A DNA stretch of 24,558 nt from Dehalococcoidia bacterium UBA1141 (GTDB lineage: Bacteria; Chloroflexota; Dehalococcoidia; Lucifugimonadales; UBA3495), in assembly GCA_002311385.1 (NCBI GenBank), contig DCAE01000128.1, forward strand, positions 142,992 through 167,549, in the 5' to 3' direction. The translations under genes and the position numbers were made by a program. The notes under the pieces were generated by a model that was not told where the DNA came from, ran no database searches, and saw only the letters and a program-made list of their open reading frames with translations. Shown here one piece after another: positions 13,631 through 21,890 of the stretch; position 1 is the stretch's first letter; each line of letters starts with the position of its first letter.

Positions 13631-15342
13631 GCCCGAACCATCTCCTTATCGAAAGCACCCACCAAATCCTTCACTTGTGTCACCAAGTCACGCACTTTGA
13701 AGGGCAGGCCGGTGTATTGAGTTATCGCCTCGGCTTTCACGCCCATAGAACGAAGGATGCTGGCGAATTGGCCTTGATAGTTGAGCTCCGGCACAATCAC
13801 CAAATCCTTTTTTCGGAGCTCCTCCAGCATCTTTGGAGGCAGGGGATTGAGGAACATTGTGTAATACCAACCGATGTCTACACCGATTTTTTGCAACTCT
13901 AGATATGCGTCCTGGGCAGGACCTTTACTTCCTCCCCAGGGAACCAGAGCGATCGATGCTTCGGCATTGTCTCGCTCGTAGTCGTCTTCTTCCAGCAGAT
14001 GAATCTTGCTGAAACGCCGCTGGGTCATCTGAATGTGGCGCTCTCCCAAGTGTGTGGTATCTCCCATGTCGTCGTGCTCACTGCCGTTGGCCACGTAAGC
14101 ACCGGGGCTACCTGGCAAAGGCATGGCCGACAACTCAAAGCCAGCATATCGTTTGTACCCGTTGGTGCCCTGGTATACCAACCTGTTTTCAATCTCTACT
14201 TTAGAAATGTCGGGCTTGGGGATGTTCTGCACCCTTTCAGCCAAGGACATTTCGCTCATCAAGATGACCGGCCCTTGGTATTTCTCGGCCCAATTCAAGG
14301 CTTTAATGGCTCCGTAGAAACACTCTTCGACAGTACCCACGGCGATAATTGGTAACCTCACATCGCCATGGGCCGGGAACATGCAACTCATCAGGTCCGA
14401 TTGTTCTGTCTTGGTGGGAAGTCCGGTGGCCGGCCCGCCCCGCTGTACGTCCACGATCACCATGGGAATTTCCGCCATCCAGGCCAGCCCCAAACCCTCG
14501 CTCATCAGGGATATTCCGGGACCTGCAGTTGCGGTCATGCACTTTTTGCCAGCGAAGCCGGCACCCAAAAGCGCCGTGATGGACTCGATCTCCGAGCTAA
14601 CCTGGTACGAAAATTTTCCTGACCCAACCAGGTTTCGCTCCATGTATAACAACACGGTAGTTGCCGGAGAGATGGGGTAACCGGCGTAGAACTCCAGTCC
14701 CGCTGCCAATGCGCCCAAACATATTGCTTCGTTGCCTTTGAGCATTATCTGGGTTTCTTCCGGTTTTTCCGGAGGAGCCAGTTCTCCCAACGAGAACCCA
14801 GTTCCAGCGATATGGTTCCGGCCAAGGTTCATGGCCTCGATGTTGGACCTGATAATCTCGTCGTCTCCTGCTCGACCTCGGGTGAACCGCTTGGTCACGA
14901 ACTCTTCCAAGAAATCCTTGGGCATGTTCACCAGATGGGCCAGAGCGCCTATGACGACCATGTTGGCTGCCCGGTTATTTCCGGTGGATTTAGCCAATTC
15001 GTCGATCGGCAATCCAAAGCCACGGGAATCATCATCCAATTTAAATTCGTTGGAGTTAAAGATTATGACGCCGCCATCACGCACTTCGCTTTGGTGAGTG
15101 TCATAAGCTTCCCGGTTGAAAACCACCAAGACGTTTACATCGTCGCCGGCGCTGAGTATTGGTTTAACGGAGATGCGGGCTTGAGTCCAAGTGGGGCCGC
15201 CCAATATCTGGGACGGGAAAGTAGCGAAGGTTAATGCGTGGTAACCGGCGTTGGTGGCGGTCTGAGCCAGGCCTTCAGCTGAGGTGACTACGCCTTGGCC
15301 GCCTTCACCAGCGAACCGAACTACAAAGTCACGCATTTGCAT
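13627..15342 (-). CDS. korA: 2-oxoacid:ferredoxin oxidoreductase, fused gamma-alpha subunit (KorA-like)
   Basis: Catalytic partner of KorB, 571 residues. Residues 1-190 are the gamma domain (RFAGEGGQGV at 9-18). From about 200 the alpha pyrimidine-binding domain follows (GNEAICLGALAAG, GYPISPATT at 221-229, TATAGPGISLMSEGLGLAWM, RGGPATGLPTKTEQSDL at 301-317). Gamma-alpha fusion is common in Chloroflexota, Actinobacteria and others. The ATG follows GGGAGG at 7 bp. The window has no delta (ferredoxin) subunit, as expected for the two-subunit KorAB type. Function probably in the TCA cycle or amino-acid breakdown with ferredoxin as acceptor. Confidence 0.93.
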   Translation of the reverse strand: MQMRDFVVRFAGEGGQGVVTSAEGLAQTATNAGYHALTFATFPSQILGGPTWTQARISVKPILSAGDDVNVLVVFNREAYDTHQSEVRDGGVIIFNSNEFKLDDDSRGFGLPIDELAKSTGNNRAANMVVIGALAHLVNMPKDFLEEFVTKRFTRGRAGDDEIIRSNIEAMNLGRNHIAGTGFSLGELAPPEKPEETQIMLKGNEAICLGALAAGLEFYAGYPISPATTVLLYMERNLVGSGKFSYQVSSEIESITALLGAGFAGKKCMTATAGPGISLMSEGLGLAWMAEIPMVIVDVQRGGPATGLPTKTEQSDLMSCMFPAHGDVRLPIIAVGTVEECFYGAIKALNWAEKYQGPVILMSEMSLAERVQNIPKPDISKVEIENRLVYQGTNGYKRYAGFELSAMPLPGSPGAYVANGSEHDDMGDTTHLGERHIQMTQRRFSKIHLLEEDDYERDNAEASIALVPWGGSKGPAQDAYLELQKIGVDIGWYYTMFLNPLPPKMLEELRKKDLVIVPELNYQGQFASILRSMGVKAEAITQYTGLPFKVRDLVTQVKDLVGAFDKEMVRA

Positions 15343-15765
15343 ATGGGGACCTCCCAGGCTAAATGTCAGGAATGACGGAATAGCTGCGAATCAGCGGCAG
15401 TTACAGACACGTAATTCTTGTGCATAATCTCTATACATAAAATCTAGGCATATATAAGATGATGTGGCGGTATGAGGGGCGTAGTGGTGTTAGGGAGTTT
15501 GTCATTGTGGTACGGATTCAGCACCTGCGGACATCTCGGGTTCGCATTAATTGTCGGCAAACCTTTTATTGCCCATATCGGAACAACCCTTAGGGTCAGT
15601 TTGAATACGTAATTGAGCCTAACGATGTTATCATTATGCCTGACGGATTGTCAATTGAATTTACGCCTCGGTCAACCGATTTATCTCCAAATTCCGGGCT
15701 AAGTTTCGCTCAAGTCCCGCTGCTGCTTTCCTGTTCTCATTTATCCGCTAATAATTTGGTATCCG
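15343..15765. other. 423-bp spacer, probable korA promoter region
   Basis: Upstream of korA and downstream of htpX, both minus strand. The part at 15418-15465 is AT-rich and may hold the korA promoter, but no confident -35/-10 pair was found. No gene, RNA fold or operator was recognised in the remainder. Confidence 0.45.
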
Positions 15766-15777
15766 CTAATAATTTGG
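15742..15777. repeat. Perfect 18-bp tandem duplication over the htpX stop codon
   Basis: TATCCGCTAATAATTTGG occurs twice without a gap. On the minus strand it repeats the last codons of htpX (Pro-Asn-Tyr-stop), leaving a second copy beyond the stop. Being a multiple of three and after the stop, it does not change the protein. Confidence 0.85.
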
Positions 15778-16647
15778 CCGAACGTCCCTCAAACGCCTGA
15801 CGCGCTCAGCGATAGGCGGGTGGGTGGAAAACAGGCCTGCCATGGAAAAATTGCTTTGTTGCTTGCTCTTTTCTTCTTTCAGCGGGTTCACGATAAACAA
15901 GTGGGATGCCCCTTCGGCGACTTTCATGGGACGGGCCTGACTTCCTTGCTCCAGCTTCTCCAAAGCACTGGCCAACGCTAAGGGATTGCCCGAAGTGCGG
16001 GCCCCGGTTGCGTCGGCTTGGTACTCCCGTGTGCGAGAGATTGCCGAGCGAATCATGGTAGCGGCCACGCCAGCAATCATGGCCACAAGCAGGGTGCCAA
16101 TCATAGAGCCAATGCCAGAATTGCGGTCTCGGCCACCGAACATCATGCTCATCATTGCGCCCCACTTGGCGATTGTCGCCAATATCATGATGGTCATAGC
16201 CATGGTGGCCACCACCGACATAATCAGGGTGTCCCGATTGCCAACGTGGGCCATCTCGTGGGCCAAAACGGCTCCCAGTTCCTCTCTACTAAGTATGCGG
16301 CGTATGCCGGTGGTCACGGCCACTGCGGCATGTTCCGGGTTGCGCCCAGTGGCAAAAGCGTTGGGAGAATCTGAGTCAATCTGGTAAACTTTTGGCATGG
16401 GCAGACCAGCCATTGACGCTTGTTCCGCGACTATGCTGAAAAGCTCCCGGTCGTCTTGCTCCGATATTGCATGGGCATTGGCCATTTTCAGGGCCAGGGT
16501 GTCGCTCTTCCAATACATAAAGAAGTTGATACACAAGGCGACCACTAAGAAAACTATCATCAGTGGAATGCCACCCAGGATTAGCCCGATTACCAAGAGC
16601 AACCCGCTCATGATCATCATCAGGGCGAAGGTTTTAACGGTATTCAT
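15766..16647 (-). CDS. htpX: Membrane zinc metalloprotease HtpX (M48)
   Basis: Inner-membrane quality-control protease that degrades misfolded membrane proteins on the cytoplasmic side. It has 293 residues with two N-terminal helices (7-25, 28-46), the zinc motif HEMAH (His130, Glu131, His134), the third ligand Glu208 in TREYQAD, and two further helices between (about 142-170 and 180-200). DSPNAFATGRNP (93-104) is a family hallmark. The C-terminal STHPPIAERVRRL is also typical. It is monocistronic, divergent from etfB. The Shine-Dalgarno is weak (AGAGGCGG about 12 bp away). An 18-bp tandem duplication covers the stop. Confidence 0.96.
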   Translation of the reverse strand: MNTVKTFALMMIMSGLLLVIGLILGGIPLMIVFLVVALCINFFMYWKSDTLALKMANAHAISEQDDRELFSIVAEQASMAGLPMPKVYQIDSDSPNAFATGRNPEHAAVAVTTGIRRILSREELGAVLAHEMAHVGNRDTLIMSVVATMAMTIMILATIAKWGAMMSMMFGGRDRNSGIGSMIGTLLVAMIAGVAATMIRSAISRTREYQADATGARTSGNPLALASALEKLEQGSQARPMKVAEGASHLFIVNPLKEEKSKQQSNFSMAGLFSTHPPIAERVRRLRDVRPNY

Positions 16648-16819
16648 GGCGATTTGACCGCCTCTAACAGATTTGGTGTGAGCGCTCGGGCCAAGCTGAC
16701 ATTACAGAAACAATCACTGCGCACAGTGTTCTTAATTATAGCATTCCAGGCACTCTAGGGCGTTCGTTCCTGTGTTATCAGAGGACTCGGATTTTCTGAA
16801 TCTCAAGGTGAAATTTTCG

Positions 16820-16849
16820 TTGACACCTTTTAATACTTAGTGATACATT
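16820..16849 (+). promoter_or_regulatory. Candidate sigma-70-type promoter for etfBA
   Basis: TTGACA (16820-16825) is a perfect -35 and TACATT (16844-16849, 4 of 6) a weak -10 at 18-bp spacing, about 37 bp before the etfB ATG. The spacer is AT-rich. Start site not determined. Confidence 0.4.
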
Positions 16850-16885
16850 TCACATTGTTTTGAGGGATAGACAGGAGGACATTCT

Positions 16886-17686
16886 ATGGCGTTAAAGATT
16901 GCGGTTTTGGCCAAACAAGTGATAGACCCTGAAATGCCCATGGCGGCATTCCAGGTGGACTCAAATGCCAATAAAGTGGTTACGCCTCCCAATATTCCTC
17001 CCGTGGTGAACGGCTTCGACGAAAATGCGGTGGAGGCGGCGCTACTGCTGAAGGATGCCCAGGAAGCCACCATCACCGTGATTTCCAGCGGCACCGAATT
17101 CGCCTTGGATGTGATGAAAAAACCACTGTCCATGGGAGCGGACGAGTTGATTCTGCTTCAGGATGATGCGTTCGGCAACACCATAGACAGCTTTTTCACC
17201 GCTCAGGTTTTAGCCGAGGCAGTTCGGAAACTTGAAGGATTCGACCTGATTATCTGTGGCCGGCAAGCCTCCGACTGGGACAATGCCCAAGTGCCCTTGG
17301 GTTTAGCCGAACTTCTGGGGCTTTCCTGCATCGCGTTATGTCGGAAAGTGGACGTGAGCGACGGCAAGGTAACCGCCGAGCGCAATACCCCGGACGGTTA
17401 TGAAGTGGTGGAGGCCGACCTGCCCGCCTTGGTCACGGTCAGCAACGAACTGGGCCAACCGAGATACCCAACCCTCAGGGGGATAATGGCGGCCACCCGC
17501 AAGAAGCCGACCATCTGGACCATTAGCGACTTGGGTATGGACCCGGCTCAACTTGAACCCCGAGTCACTCTGCGCAGCCTGTTCGTTCCCGAAAGCGGGC
17601 AAGAATGTGAGTACATTGAAGGAGAGAATGCCGCCGATGCCGGTCGCCAATTGGCGCTGAAACTCCGAGAAGACAAACTTATCTAA
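16886..17686 (+). CDS. etfB: Electron transfer flavoprotein beta subunit EtfB
   Basis: AMP/adenine-nucleotide-binding subunit of the electron transfer flavoprotein, which accepts electrons from acyl-CoA and related dehydrogenases. Family motifs: KIAVLAKQVID (4-14), NGFDENAVEAAL (42-53), the nucleotide region with GADELILLQD and FDLIICGRQASDWDNAQVP, and VSNELGQPRYPTLRGIMAAT (about 186-205) near the C-terminus. 266 residues is normal. AGGAGGAC lies 7 bp before the ATG. It precedes etfA by 116 bp. No acyl-CoA dehydrogenase or ETF-quinone oxidoreductase is adjacent, so it may serve several dehydrogenases. Confidence 0.96.
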   Translation: MALKIAVLAKQVIDPEMPMAAFQVDSNANKVVTPPNIPPVVNGFDENAVEAALLLKDAQEATITVISSGTEFALDVMKKPLSMGADELILLQDDAFGNTIDSFFTAQVLAEAVRKLEGFDLIICGRQASDWDNAQVPLGLAELLGLSCIALCRKVDVSDGKVTAERNTPDGYEVVEADLPALVTVSNELGQPRYPTLRGIMAATRKKPTIWTISDLGMDPAQLEPRVTLRSLFVPESGQECEYIEGENAADAGRQLALKLREDKLI

Positions 17687-17802
17687 GGCCCACCGGGTAT
17701 CAGGTCCACAATTCTAAATTAATTCTGAATCATTGTTTATCTCGGGTGCCGATTCACAAACAAGGTGACTGGTCTTGTATCCAATATCCCTTGGAGGAAA
17801 TC

Positions 17803-18801
17803 ATGGCAGAGGCAACAGGTGTTTTAGTCCTGGGCGAGTTGACCGGTGGTGGGTTATCCTCGGTCTCTCAGGAGCTTTTGGCGGCAGGGCGCAAGTTGGC
17901 CGACGATTTAGGCGAAGAACTGGCCATTGCCTTGTTGGGCGCCAGCGTTGATAGCGCCGGTCAGCAGGCGATCAGCTACGGAGCCGACAAAGTCTACGCT
18001 GTGACCCATCCTCTGCTGGAGCAATACCAGGTGGACTTAAACCTGGCTGCCCTGCAATCCCTCTGCCAAGAAATCAGTCCCAACATCCTACTCATAGCCC
18101 GCACCGAAGACGGCCGGGAGCTTGCGCCGCGGTTGGCATTCCGGTTGGGGGTGGGCTTAGCCCAAGATTGCTTGGAAGTGTCTGTGGACCCGTCGGCTCG
18201 ACGTCTGCTGGCGAACCGCCCAGTTTATGGCGGTAATGCCGTTGCTGTGATTAGCTGCGACTTCACGCCGCAGATTGCTGCGGTTAGGCCAAAAGTTTAC
18301 GAGCCTCTAGAAGCGGACTCATCCCGCCAAGGCCAGATCGTGTCGTTCCCGGTGGAATTGGAAAGTTCCCAAGCCCGAACTCGGGTTGTGCAAAGCGTTG
18401 AGGAAGCCTCCACAGGCATCAAGCTGGAAGACGCACGGGTCGTTATCTCCGGAGGCCGCGGGCTGGGTGGACCTGAACCATTCTCCCACTTGGAGGAACT
18501 GGCCCAGGTTATGGGAGGCGCAGTGGGCGCGTCCAGGGCCGCGGTGGACTCGGGCTGGGTTCCCGTTGCCTACCAGGTGGGGTTGACCGGCAAGACTATC
18601 ACTCCCGACATTTATATAATGGTCGCCATCTCAGGGGCTAGCCAGCACATGGCCGGTTGTTCCGGAGCGAAGGTCATTGTGGCCATCAACAAGGACTCCG
18701 AGGCCAACATCTTCCGGGAAGCCCGTTACGGCGTAGTCGGTGATTGGGAGCAGGTGATACCCGCTTTCACCGCTGCGGTGCGTGAACTGGTTCAAAGCTA
18801 A
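17803..18801 (+). CDS. etfA: Electron transfer flavoprotein alpha subunit EtfA
   Basis: FAD-binding subunit of ETF, 332 residues. The start is taken at ATG 17803 because TGGAGGAAATC directly precedes it; the frame extends upstream to 17746 without a binding site. The N-terminal domain (1-200) resembles EtfB. The FAD domain carries GGRGLGGPEPF (217-227), QVGLTGKT (258-265), SGASQH (277-282) and NKDSEANIF (296-304), all close to consensus. No ferredoxin domain extension is present, so it is not the type with an added Fe-S domain. Probably cotranscribed with etfB. Confidence 0.96.
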   Translation: MAEATGVLVLGELTGGGLSSVSQELLAAGRKLADDLGEELAIALLGASVDSAGQQAISYGADKVYAVTHPLLEQYQVDLNLAALQSLCQEISPNILLIARTEDGRELAPRLAFRLGVGLAQDCLEVSVDPSARRLLANRPVYGGNAVAVISCDFTPQIAAVRPKVYEPLEADSSRQGQIVSFPVELESSQARTRVVQSVEEASTGIKLEDARVVISGGRGLGGPEPFSHLEELAQVMGGAVGASRAAVDSGWVPVAYQVGLTGKTITPDIYIMVAISGASQHMAGCSGAKVIVAINKDSEANIFREARYGVVGDWEQVIPAFTAAVRELVQS

Positions 18802-18881
18802 TCAATGCTTCTCCAGCGCGGGCCATAGGGACTATAAACCGTGCCTGCTCCCAGGTGATTCACTCCAGAAAACCATCACCA

Positions 18882-18975
18882 GCCTCGTCATTCCAGCGAA
18901 AGCTGGAATCCAGAAAATGTTGCAACCCAAAGAGCCCTTGGACACCAGGCTACGCCGATGTGACGGATGGGATAC
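18882..18975. repeat. Palindromic repeat with GAAA-loop hairpin
   Basis: ATTCCAGC-GAAA-GCTGGAAT (18890-18909) is a perfect 8-bp stem with a GAAA loop, preceded by CGTC. About 45 bp on, TGGACACCAGGCTACGCCG followed by TGACGGATGG resembles the inverted other half of a widespread interspersed repeat type (CGTCATTCC...GGAATCCAG...TGACG). It fills the etfA-panE spacer. No protein is likely here. Confidence 0.6.
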
Positions 18976-19096
18976 TCCACAGGCTGCTCTAAATCCTCCA
19001 CCCAGTATCTGCCACTTAGATAAAGGCGGATTTGGTTATGCCGCCTTCTAGAATCTACCAAACCACGAATTTTGACACCCACGCCCGGAGGATTCA

Positions 19097-20038
19097 ATGC
19101 GCATCGCGGTTTTCGGCACAGGTGGAACCGGCGGCTACCTTGGCGCTTTGCTATCCCGCTCGGCCAACCAGGTTTCGATGATTGCCAGGGGTGAGAACCT
19201 GAAGGCGATCCAAGCCATCGGCCTGAGGGTAGAGAGCACCAAGGGCGACTTCGTTGTTCGGCCGGCCCAAGTCACCAGCGTACCGGCCGAGATTGGCACG
19301 GTGGATACGGTCATCGTTGCAGTCAAGGCCTGGCAGGTCCCCGAAGCCGCTCAGGCCATCGTGCCCCTAGTGGGCCCCGACACCGCCGTGGTGGCCCTCC
19401 AAAACGGTGTGGACGCTCCAACTCAGTTGGCCGACGTACTGGGAGAGAAGCACGTGATGATTGGATTGTTGATTCTACGTAGCTTCCGCATTTCTCCCGG
19501 CTGCTTCCGTCATACATTCGACAGCGACCCCAATCTTCAGATTGGTGAATTCGACAATCGGCCCAGCCAGCGTGCGGAAGATTTGGCCAGCGTTTTCAGG
19601 GCCGCCGGTCTTTCCGTGGCGATCCCCCCGGACATTCGGGCTAGCCTTTGGGAGAAATTCTGTTGGGCTTGTTACTCGGCGGGGATACCCACAGTGTCCC
19701 GAAGCCCCATGGGGATATGGCGGCAGCAACCCGAACTGCGGCGTATGGCCGAGGAGGCGGGATTGGAAGCAGCGGCCATCGCAAAAGCTAACGGCGTAAT
19801 CGTGCCCGAGGGTTTCATTGACCGCTTCCGCCATATGACCGACAACTTGGCACCTACGGCCAAACCTTCAATGCAGGACGACATCATGAACGGAAGGCCG
19901 TCGGAACTGGAGTCGTGGAACGGCGCAGCTGTCCGACTGGGGCTAGAATGTGGAGTGGATACGCCGGTAAACAGCTTCATCTATCATTGCTTGCTGCCCC
20001 TGGAAATGAAAGCCAGGGGACAAGTGGAGTTCGACTAG
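19097..20038 (+). CDS. Ketopantoate reductase-family oxidoreductase (PanE/ApbA)
   Basis: NADPH-dependent 2-dehydropantoate 2-reductase family, 313 residues. The N-terminal Rossmann domain has FGTGGTGGYLG (6-16) and VAVKAWQ (74-80) plus ALQNGVD (100-106). The C-terminal domain has the catalytic Lys187 in LWEKFCW and the substrate/active-site stretch SMQDDIMNGRPSELESWNG (258-276) with Glu270. CGGAGG lies 6 bp before the ATG. Chloroflexota and others carry many paralogues of this family with roles beyond pantothenate synthesis; with no other pan genes nearby, a true PanE role is only possible, not shown. Confidence 0.88.
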   Translation: MRIAVFGTGGTGGYLGALLSRSANQVSMIARGENLKAIQAIGLRVESTKGDFVVRPAQVTSVPAEIGTVDTVIVAVKAWQVPEAAQAIVPLVGPDTAVVALQNGVDAPTQLADVLGEKHVMIGLLILRSFRISPGCFRHTFDSDPNLQIGEFDNRPSQRAEDLASVFRAAGLSVAIPPDIRASLWEKFCWACYSAGIPTVSRSPMGIWRQQPELRRMAEEAGLEAAAIAKANGVIVPEGFIDRFRHMTDNLAPTAKPSMQDDIMNGRPSELESWNGAAVRLGLECGVDTPVNSFIYHCLLPLEMKARGQVEFD

Positions 20039-20056
20039 GGGGTACTTCCAAAGATT

Positions 20057-21463
20057 TTAAGCTTCCGGCGGCCGCTGGTTGTGCCATGGGGTTGCTTGTT
20101 CGTAGGCGTGGGCGACTTTCAGGATAAGTTCATCCCCGCCGGGTCGGCTGCCTATCTGGAGACCAATGGGTAGACCGTCGGCGCTGAACCCGCAGGGCAC
20201 TGAAGCGGCTGGGGAACTGGCCAGATTGAACAACCGTGTTAGCAGGTAGGGTAGACGGGATGCTGTCTCTTTGCTGGTTATCGCCGGGTCATCTTGTATA
20301 TCCTGAGCCGGTCTGCCGCAAGTGGGCAGCACCAGCACATCGTACTTGGCCAAGGCTTCTTGGACTTGGTCCCGTAGCATGGTCCTAAGCTTCTGGGCCT
20401 TGTAGTAGGCTTGGGCTGGCATGATGCTACCAACCAGTTGCTGGATTCGCACATCGTGGCCATAATCATGAATTCTTTCTTTGACCCATTCTCGGTGTTC
20501 GAAGGCCGGTTCCACGGCCAGCAGCACCGACGAGGCCACGCTGGCGGTGATGGTTAAGGGCAACGAAACATCCTCCACAGTAGCTCCCAACTCACCCAGC
20601 ACAGCGATTGCTTTGACCACTGCCTCCCGAGTTTCATTCTCCACGAGATCGCTGTTGAGTTGCTCGGTAATCACTCCTATACGCAAACCTCGGATGTCCC
20701 CGGTCAGTGCGCTGCGGTAGTCCGGCACCGGGATTTTCCAACTGTGCTGGTCCTTGGGGTCTTGGCCTGCGATCGCGCCAAGGGTGATAGCTGCGTCTTC
20801 CACAGTGCGGGATATTGGCCCCACAGTGTCCATGGTCCACACACCCCGCATCACGCCATAGCGGCTGACCCGGCCCCAACTGGGTCTGAGGCCGACCAAT
20901 CCACACCACGTGGCCGGGAACCTTATAGAGCCGCCGGTGTCTTCGCCCAACGATGAAGCGCAAAGGAACGCAGCGGTCGCGGCGCCGGAGCCGCTGCTGG
21001 AACCTCCCGTGTACTTCTGCAAGTCCCATGGATTTCTGGGGATGCTGAAACGGTGGGAAAACCCGGTGACCGCAAACTCGGTTAGGTTAGTCTTTCCCAA
21101 GACGATGGCACCGGCCTTCTTCAGATTAGCTATGACCGTGGCATCTTCGTTTGGAACATCGTCGGCCAGAAACCGGGAACCGCCAGTTGAGCGGACTCCT
21201 TTGCTCCAAAACTGGTCTTTCACAGCCACCGGCACCCCGTGCATGGGGCCAAGATGGTCCCCATTTACGATGGCCGCTTCGGCATTACGAGCGGCTTCCA
21301 TCGCCTGCTCACGCATGACCGTAATATACGAGTTGAACTTGAAGTCCAGGCTATCAATCCGGTCCAGATAGGCTTCGGTAGCCTCAACCGGGGACACTTC
21401 TTTCTTCTCGATCAGGCGGGAAAGATCGGACGCCGACAGAAAGGGTAATTGTGCTTTGTCCAC
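20057..21463 (-). CDS. Amidase-signature hydrolase (GatA/AtzE-like)
   Basis: Ser-cisSer-Lys amidase of 468 residues. The triad is Lys82 (VAVKDQFWSKG), cis-Ser in TGGSSSGSG (155/156) and nucleophile Ser179 in EDTGGSIRFPA. GKTNLTEFAVTG (123-134) and the RPSWGRVSRYGV segment are family hallmarks. The start is GTG at 21463, with AAGGAGG 7 bp upstream. It lies 117 bp downstream of a GatC-like small gene, a pairing seen both in Glu-tRNA amidotransferase and in AtzG-AtzE type carboxybiuret hydrolases; no gatB is present, so a catabolic amidase with a small partner subunit is more likely. Substrate unknown. Confidence 0.93.
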   Translation of the reverse strand: MDKAQLPFLSASDLSRLIEKKEVSPVEATEAYLDRIDSLDFKFNSYITVMREQAMEAARNAEAAIVNGDHLGPMHGVPVAVKDQFWSKGVRSTGGSRFLADDVPNEDATVIANLKKAGAIVLGKTNLTEFAVTGFSHRFSIPRNPWDLQKYTGGSSSGSGAATAAFLCASSLGEDTGGSIRFPATWCGLVGLRPSWGRVSRYGVMRGVWTMDTVGPISRTVEDAAITLGAIAGQDPKDQHSWKIPVPDYRSALTGDIRGLRIGVITEQLNSDLVENETREAVVKAIAVLGELGATVEDVSLPLTITASVASSVLLAVEPAFEHREWVKERIHDYGHDVRIQQLVGSIMPAQAYYKAQKLRTMLRDQVQEALAKYDVLVLPTCGRPAQDIQDDPAITSKETASRLPYLLTRLFNLASSPAASVPCGFSADGLPIGLQIGSRPGGDELILKVAHAYEQATPWHNQRPPEA

Positions 21464-21580
21464 GGTGATGCCTCCTTGAGCTTCAAAGCAAAGCTACCGA
21501 ACGCAGAGGATCGGAGAATGAGGATTAGGAAGTTACGCCTTGCAAAGGCGGATAACCGCTGAAAGCTGTTAACCAGCGCC

Positions 21581-21763
21581 CTATGCCGGGGGCAGAATGA
21601 TGGGGAGGGGCTCCACGGCATCCAAGCCAGGCGGGTTAATCCCATCCAGCGCTTCCAGAAGGGCGTTCAGGCTATACATCACTTCGGTAAGCTCGGGGTC
21701 CTGAATGTCCAGGCCCACGGCTTTGCCCATGGCCCTTATCTCGTCTTTATTAAGGTCTGCCAT
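21581..21763 (-). CDS. GatC/AtzG-like small amidase partner subunit
   Basis: A 60-residue protein, MADLNKDEIRAMGKAVGLDI followed by a helix (EVMYSLNALLEALDG) and ending LDAVEPLPIILPPA. The two-helix plus Pro-rich tail layout matches small GatC-like subunits, including AtzG. These wrap around and stabilise the amidase partner. GGAGG lies 5 bp before the ATG. The gene directly precedes the amidase on the same strand, which supports the role. The sequence is short, so the assignment leans on context. Confidence 0.75.
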   Translation of the reverse strand: MADLNKDEIRAMGKAVGLDIQDPELTEVMYSLNALLEALDGINPPGLDAVEPLPIILPPA

Positions 21764-21890
21764 CTCAGCCTCCGGTGTTTTTAGATATATCTAGCTTTGA
21801 CAGGCCGATTGCCACTCACATATTCCATGAAAATCCCGCCAGCGTCAAGGCGCTACCCATTTTCGGTGTTTCCCCCAAAGTGAGGGGCCA

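Noticed and set aside
13627..15342. KorA gamma-alpha fusion as a novel fusion
   Set aside because: This fusion is an established arrangement in several phyla, so it is annotated but not reported as unusual.
17746..17802. N-terminal 19-residue extension of EtfA
   Set aside because: The ATG at 17803 has a clear GGAGGAAA site and matches the family N-terminus; the upstream start has no ribosome site.
18782..19051. 89-codon ORF between etfA and the PanE-like gene
   Set aside because: It overlaps the etfA end and consists largely of the palindromic repeat; no protein-like pattern.
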